A stretch of 7,084 bases of DNA from Chloroflexia bacterium. Its GTDB lineage: Bacteria; Chloroflexota; Chloroflexia; Thermomicrobiales; UBA6265. Positions 5,657 to 7,084 of the stretch are shown here, in pieces. Each line of letters starts with the position of its first letter. Position 1 is the stretch's first letter. The stretch covers positions 1-7,084 of the forward strand of contig JACCYX010000221.1 of the NCBI GenBank assembly GCA_013696265.1. The letters run 5' to 3'. The notes beneath the pieces were generated by a model. It saw only the letters and a list, made by a program, of their open reading frames with translations. It did not search any database and was not told the origin of the DNA. The position numbers were made by a program, and so were the translations under genes.

Positions 5657-6136
5657 ATGTCGAACGCCTCCAACCTGGTCCTCCGGCCAATCGCGCGGAT
5701 CGCGGTCGCGATTGGGTGGATGGGCCTGATCTTCCTGGTCTCGGCGCGAAGCACCGTGCCCCAGCCACCGGGCCTGGGCCCGGTCGTGACCTCCAACCTC
5801 GGCCACTTCAGCGTCTACTTCGTGCTGGCGATCCTCGTCTGGTGGGTGCTTGGCGGCTTCGGCCTCGAAGGTCGCCGCCGCTGGCTGCTGGCCATTGCGC
5901 TGGCCGTGCTCTACGGCGTCAGCGACGAGTGGCACCAGTCGTTCGTGTCCGGCCGCCAGCCCGATCCGCTCGATGTCATCGTCGACGCGGTGGGCGCCGC
6001 CTGTGGGCTGGCCACCATCAGTTGGACGGTGCGGCGGATGCGGTCAACCGATGAGGGAACGGACGAGCCCGAGCCAGCCCCTACGGCTGGCGAATCTCGG
6101 CGGCGTAATTCGCCAGGGATCGCGGATACCACTTGA
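5657..6136 (+). CDS. VanZ-like family membrane protein
   Basis: This is a small integral membrane protein of the VanZ-like family, about 159 residues, as expected. The family is named after the teicoplanin-resistance accessory protein VanZ, but most members have no known function and this is not evidence of antibiotic resistance. Hydrophobic segments lie at about 12-29, 51-68, 76-90 and 107-124. Family residues are visible: H50 in NLGHFSVYFVLA, then YGVSDEWHQSFVSGRQPDPL (86-105) with D90, E91, H93 and Q94, and D106 and D110 in DVIVDAVGA. An ATG at 5591 is in frame, but it has no ribosome binding site and its first codons lie within the terminator of the previous gene; the ATG at 5657 is preferred, although its GGGAG site is about 12 nt away. 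The polar tail after residue 128 is encoded partly by DNA that overlaps the opposing TPR gene. Confidence 0.88.
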   Translation: MSNASNLVLRPIARIAVAIGWMGLIFLVSARSTVPQPPGLGPVVTSNLGHFSVYFVLAILVWWVLGGFGLEGRRRWLLAIALAVLYGVSDEWHQSFVSGRQPDPLDVIVDAVGAACGLATISWTVRRMRSTDEGTDEPEPAPTAGESRRRNSPGIADTT

Positions 6137-6578
6137 CCGAGTCGTCACCACCGCCCTCACCGAGAATCACCTCGAACAGCAGGTCGATCGCCCGGCGGTC
6201 GCGCCCGGCGCTGACCTCGACCAGCGCCAGGAAGACCGCCAGTACCCGAACCTCCGGAAAGCGGTTTCGCCCTTCCTCCAGCAGCGCTCGCGCCTCATCC
6301 AACCGGCCCAGGTTGCGCAGGGTGCTCCCGGTCTGCACGTAGATCCGGGGTTGGTCGGCGCTGTCGAGCCGCTCGACGCCCAAATCGAAGGTTCGCTGGT
6401 AAGCGACGATCGCGGCTGCCTCGTCCCCACTCGAGTCCAGCCCGCCGCCGTACTGGAACCAGGCTTCGGCGTCACCGGAATGCGCCTCGGCATGCCGCCG
6501 CAACCGATCCAGGCCCTCTTGGACCTCCTCCGCGTCATCCGACTCGATCAGGGCTTCGGCGTCTTCGTAGAGAGACAT
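6081..6578 (-). CDS. Tetratricopeptide repeat protein (bacterial TPR_5 type)
   Basis: This is a 165-residue cytosolic protein made mostly of TPR helices, probably a protein-protein interaction module; the partner is unknown. An N-terminal helix pair (about 5-33) is followed by the TPR_5-type core at about 36-140: DAEAWFQYGGGLDSSGDEAA (36-55), AIVAYQRTFDLG (56-67), QTGSTLRNLGRLDEARALLE (82-101) and FLALVEVSAGRDRRAIDLLF. No signal peptide or membrane segment is seen. The ATG at 6578 has GAGGA inside the last codons of the upstream flavoprotein gene, whose stop lies 3 nt before, so the two are probably translationally coupled. The stop lies at 6081, so the last 56 bp overlap the 3' end of the opposing VanZ-like gene. 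Functional link to the flavoprotein is inference from the operon. Confidence 0.88.
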   Translation of the reverse strand: MSLYEDAEALIESDDAEEVQEGLDRLRRHAEAHSGDAEAWFQYGGGLDSSGDEAAAIVAYQRTFDLGVERLDSADQPRIYVQTGSTLRNLGRLDEARALLEEGRNRFPEVRVLAVFLALVEVSAGRDRRAIDLLFEVILGEGGGDDSVKWYPRSLANYAAEIRQP

Positions 6579-6581
6579 TAA

Positions 6582-7084
6582 TCATTCCTCAAACGCGTAC
6601 GGGGCAAGCGTCTCGTTCACGAACTGGTGATTCGCCATCGAGCCAGCCGTCAGCCCTGAGGATACCGCCAACGCGACCTGCTGCATCGGGGTCGTCACAT
6701 CCCCAACCGCAAAGACGCCGGGCACGGTGGTCTGCTGAATCTGGTCGACCCTGATCAATCCGGGAATCATCCCGTCCGGAATCAGCTCGCACCCAAGCTG
6801 GGTGGCAAGATCGGTGCGCGGCTGCTGCCGCGGTCGATGCAGGAGCACCGTGCGCTCGAGCGCATCTCCCACTTCGAACATGACTCGCCTCAATCGCGTT
6901 CCCTCAGCGTCAAGCCGGCTGATTCGTTCCGTCCGCGGCGAAACGCCCAGGTCGGCAAGCCCGCGCCTGGTCTCGGCTCCGATCTCGTTGTCGCCGTTCG
7001 TCAGGACCACGAGGTCCCGGGTCCAGGTCGACAGCATCGCCGCGTACCGGAGCGCTTCGGACGGCGCGGTGAGCACGGCCCAGG
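6582..7084 (-). CDS. Thioredoxin-reductase-like NAD(P)/FAD-dependent oxidoreductase (C-terminal part, 5' end outside window)
   Basis: This is the C-terminal 166 or so residues of a small two-dinucleotide-binding-domain flavoprotein of the thioredoxin reductase-like family, normally about 300 residues. Visible are the end of the NAD(P) domain (RDLVVLTNGDNEIGAETRRG) and the closing FAD motif VPGVFAVGDVTTPMQQVALA, followed by SSGLTAGSMANHQFVNE. The frame is still open at the right edge (preceding codons encode Trp and Ala), so the GTG at 7076 is not the start. The CxxC region and the FAD-binding N-terminus lie outside, so it cannot be told whether this is a true thioredoxin reductase, a ferredoxin-NADP reductase-like enzyme or a cysteine-less relative. 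It is followed by the TPR gene 3 nt later, suggesting an operon. Confidence 0.88.
   Translation of the reverse strand, partial: WAVLTAPSEALRYAAMLSTWTRDLVVLTNGDNEIGAETRRGLADLGVSPRTERISRLDAEGTRLRRVMFEVGDALERTVLLHRPRQQPRTDLATQLGCELIPDGMIPGLIRVDQIQQTTVPGVFAVGDVTTPMQQVALAVSSGLTAGSMANHQFVNETLAPYAFEE

Noticed and set aside
5341..6054. Plus-strand frame of 237 residues overlapping the XRE and VanZ genes
   Set aside because: Out-of-frame shadow across a terminator; Arg/Pro-rich with no family features.
5657..6136. Glycopeptide-resistance gene because of VanZ similarity
   Set aside because: There is no vanHAX-type cluster nearby, and VanZ-like proteins are widespread with no resistance role shown.

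Overview
This is a GC-rich bacterial window with short intergenic gaps and strong G+C bias at third codon positions. The gene content and a Chloroflexi-style palindromic repeat would fit a high-GC Chloroflexota (Thermomicrobia-like) or similar soil or thermophilic bacterium. That assignment is inference; there is no marker gene here. The window looks like ordinary chromosome: no transposase, phage, CRISPR array, tRNA or rRNA was seen.

Layout. (1) 1-521, minus: N-terminal part of a DUF2254 membrane protein that runs off the left edge, preceded by a nested inverted repeat. (2) 599-2201, minus: a two-gene unit of a YCII/DGPF-family protein followed by an ECF42-type sigma factor with its long C-terminal extension. 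The stop of the first and the start of the second are one base apart (TGACATG). The DGPF gene has in front of it a clear match to the ECF42 promoter signature (TGTCGA, 17-nt spacer, CGTC), so the pair is probably positively autoregulated. (3) 2346-3523, minus: an orphan HigA/XRE antitoxin-like regulator followed by a TIM-barrel sugar isomerase/epimerase-like protein. (4) 3539-3685: a 147-bp imperfect inverted repeat between the antitoxin-like gene and the next gene. (5) 3737-4840, minus: an M29 family metallo-aminopeptidase with all metal ligands visible. (6) 4841-5279: a 439-bp divergent intergenic region holding several hairpins but no convincing gene. (7) 5280-5543, plus: a small XRE regulator closed by a good rho-independent terminator. 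(8) 5657-6136, plus: a VanZ-like membrane protein whose 3' end overlaps, tail to tail, a minus-strand TPR protein. (9) 6081-7084, minus: the TPR gene, translationally coupled to an upstream thioredoxin-reductase-like flavoprotein that is cut by the right edge.

The best-supported functional unit is the ECF42-DGPF pair and its promoter. The most curious structural feature is the long palindrome immediately upstream of a toxin-less antitoxin gene. No wholly new system is evident; the findings are refinements (start sites, promoter, repeats, orphan antitoxin) that can be tested computationally.
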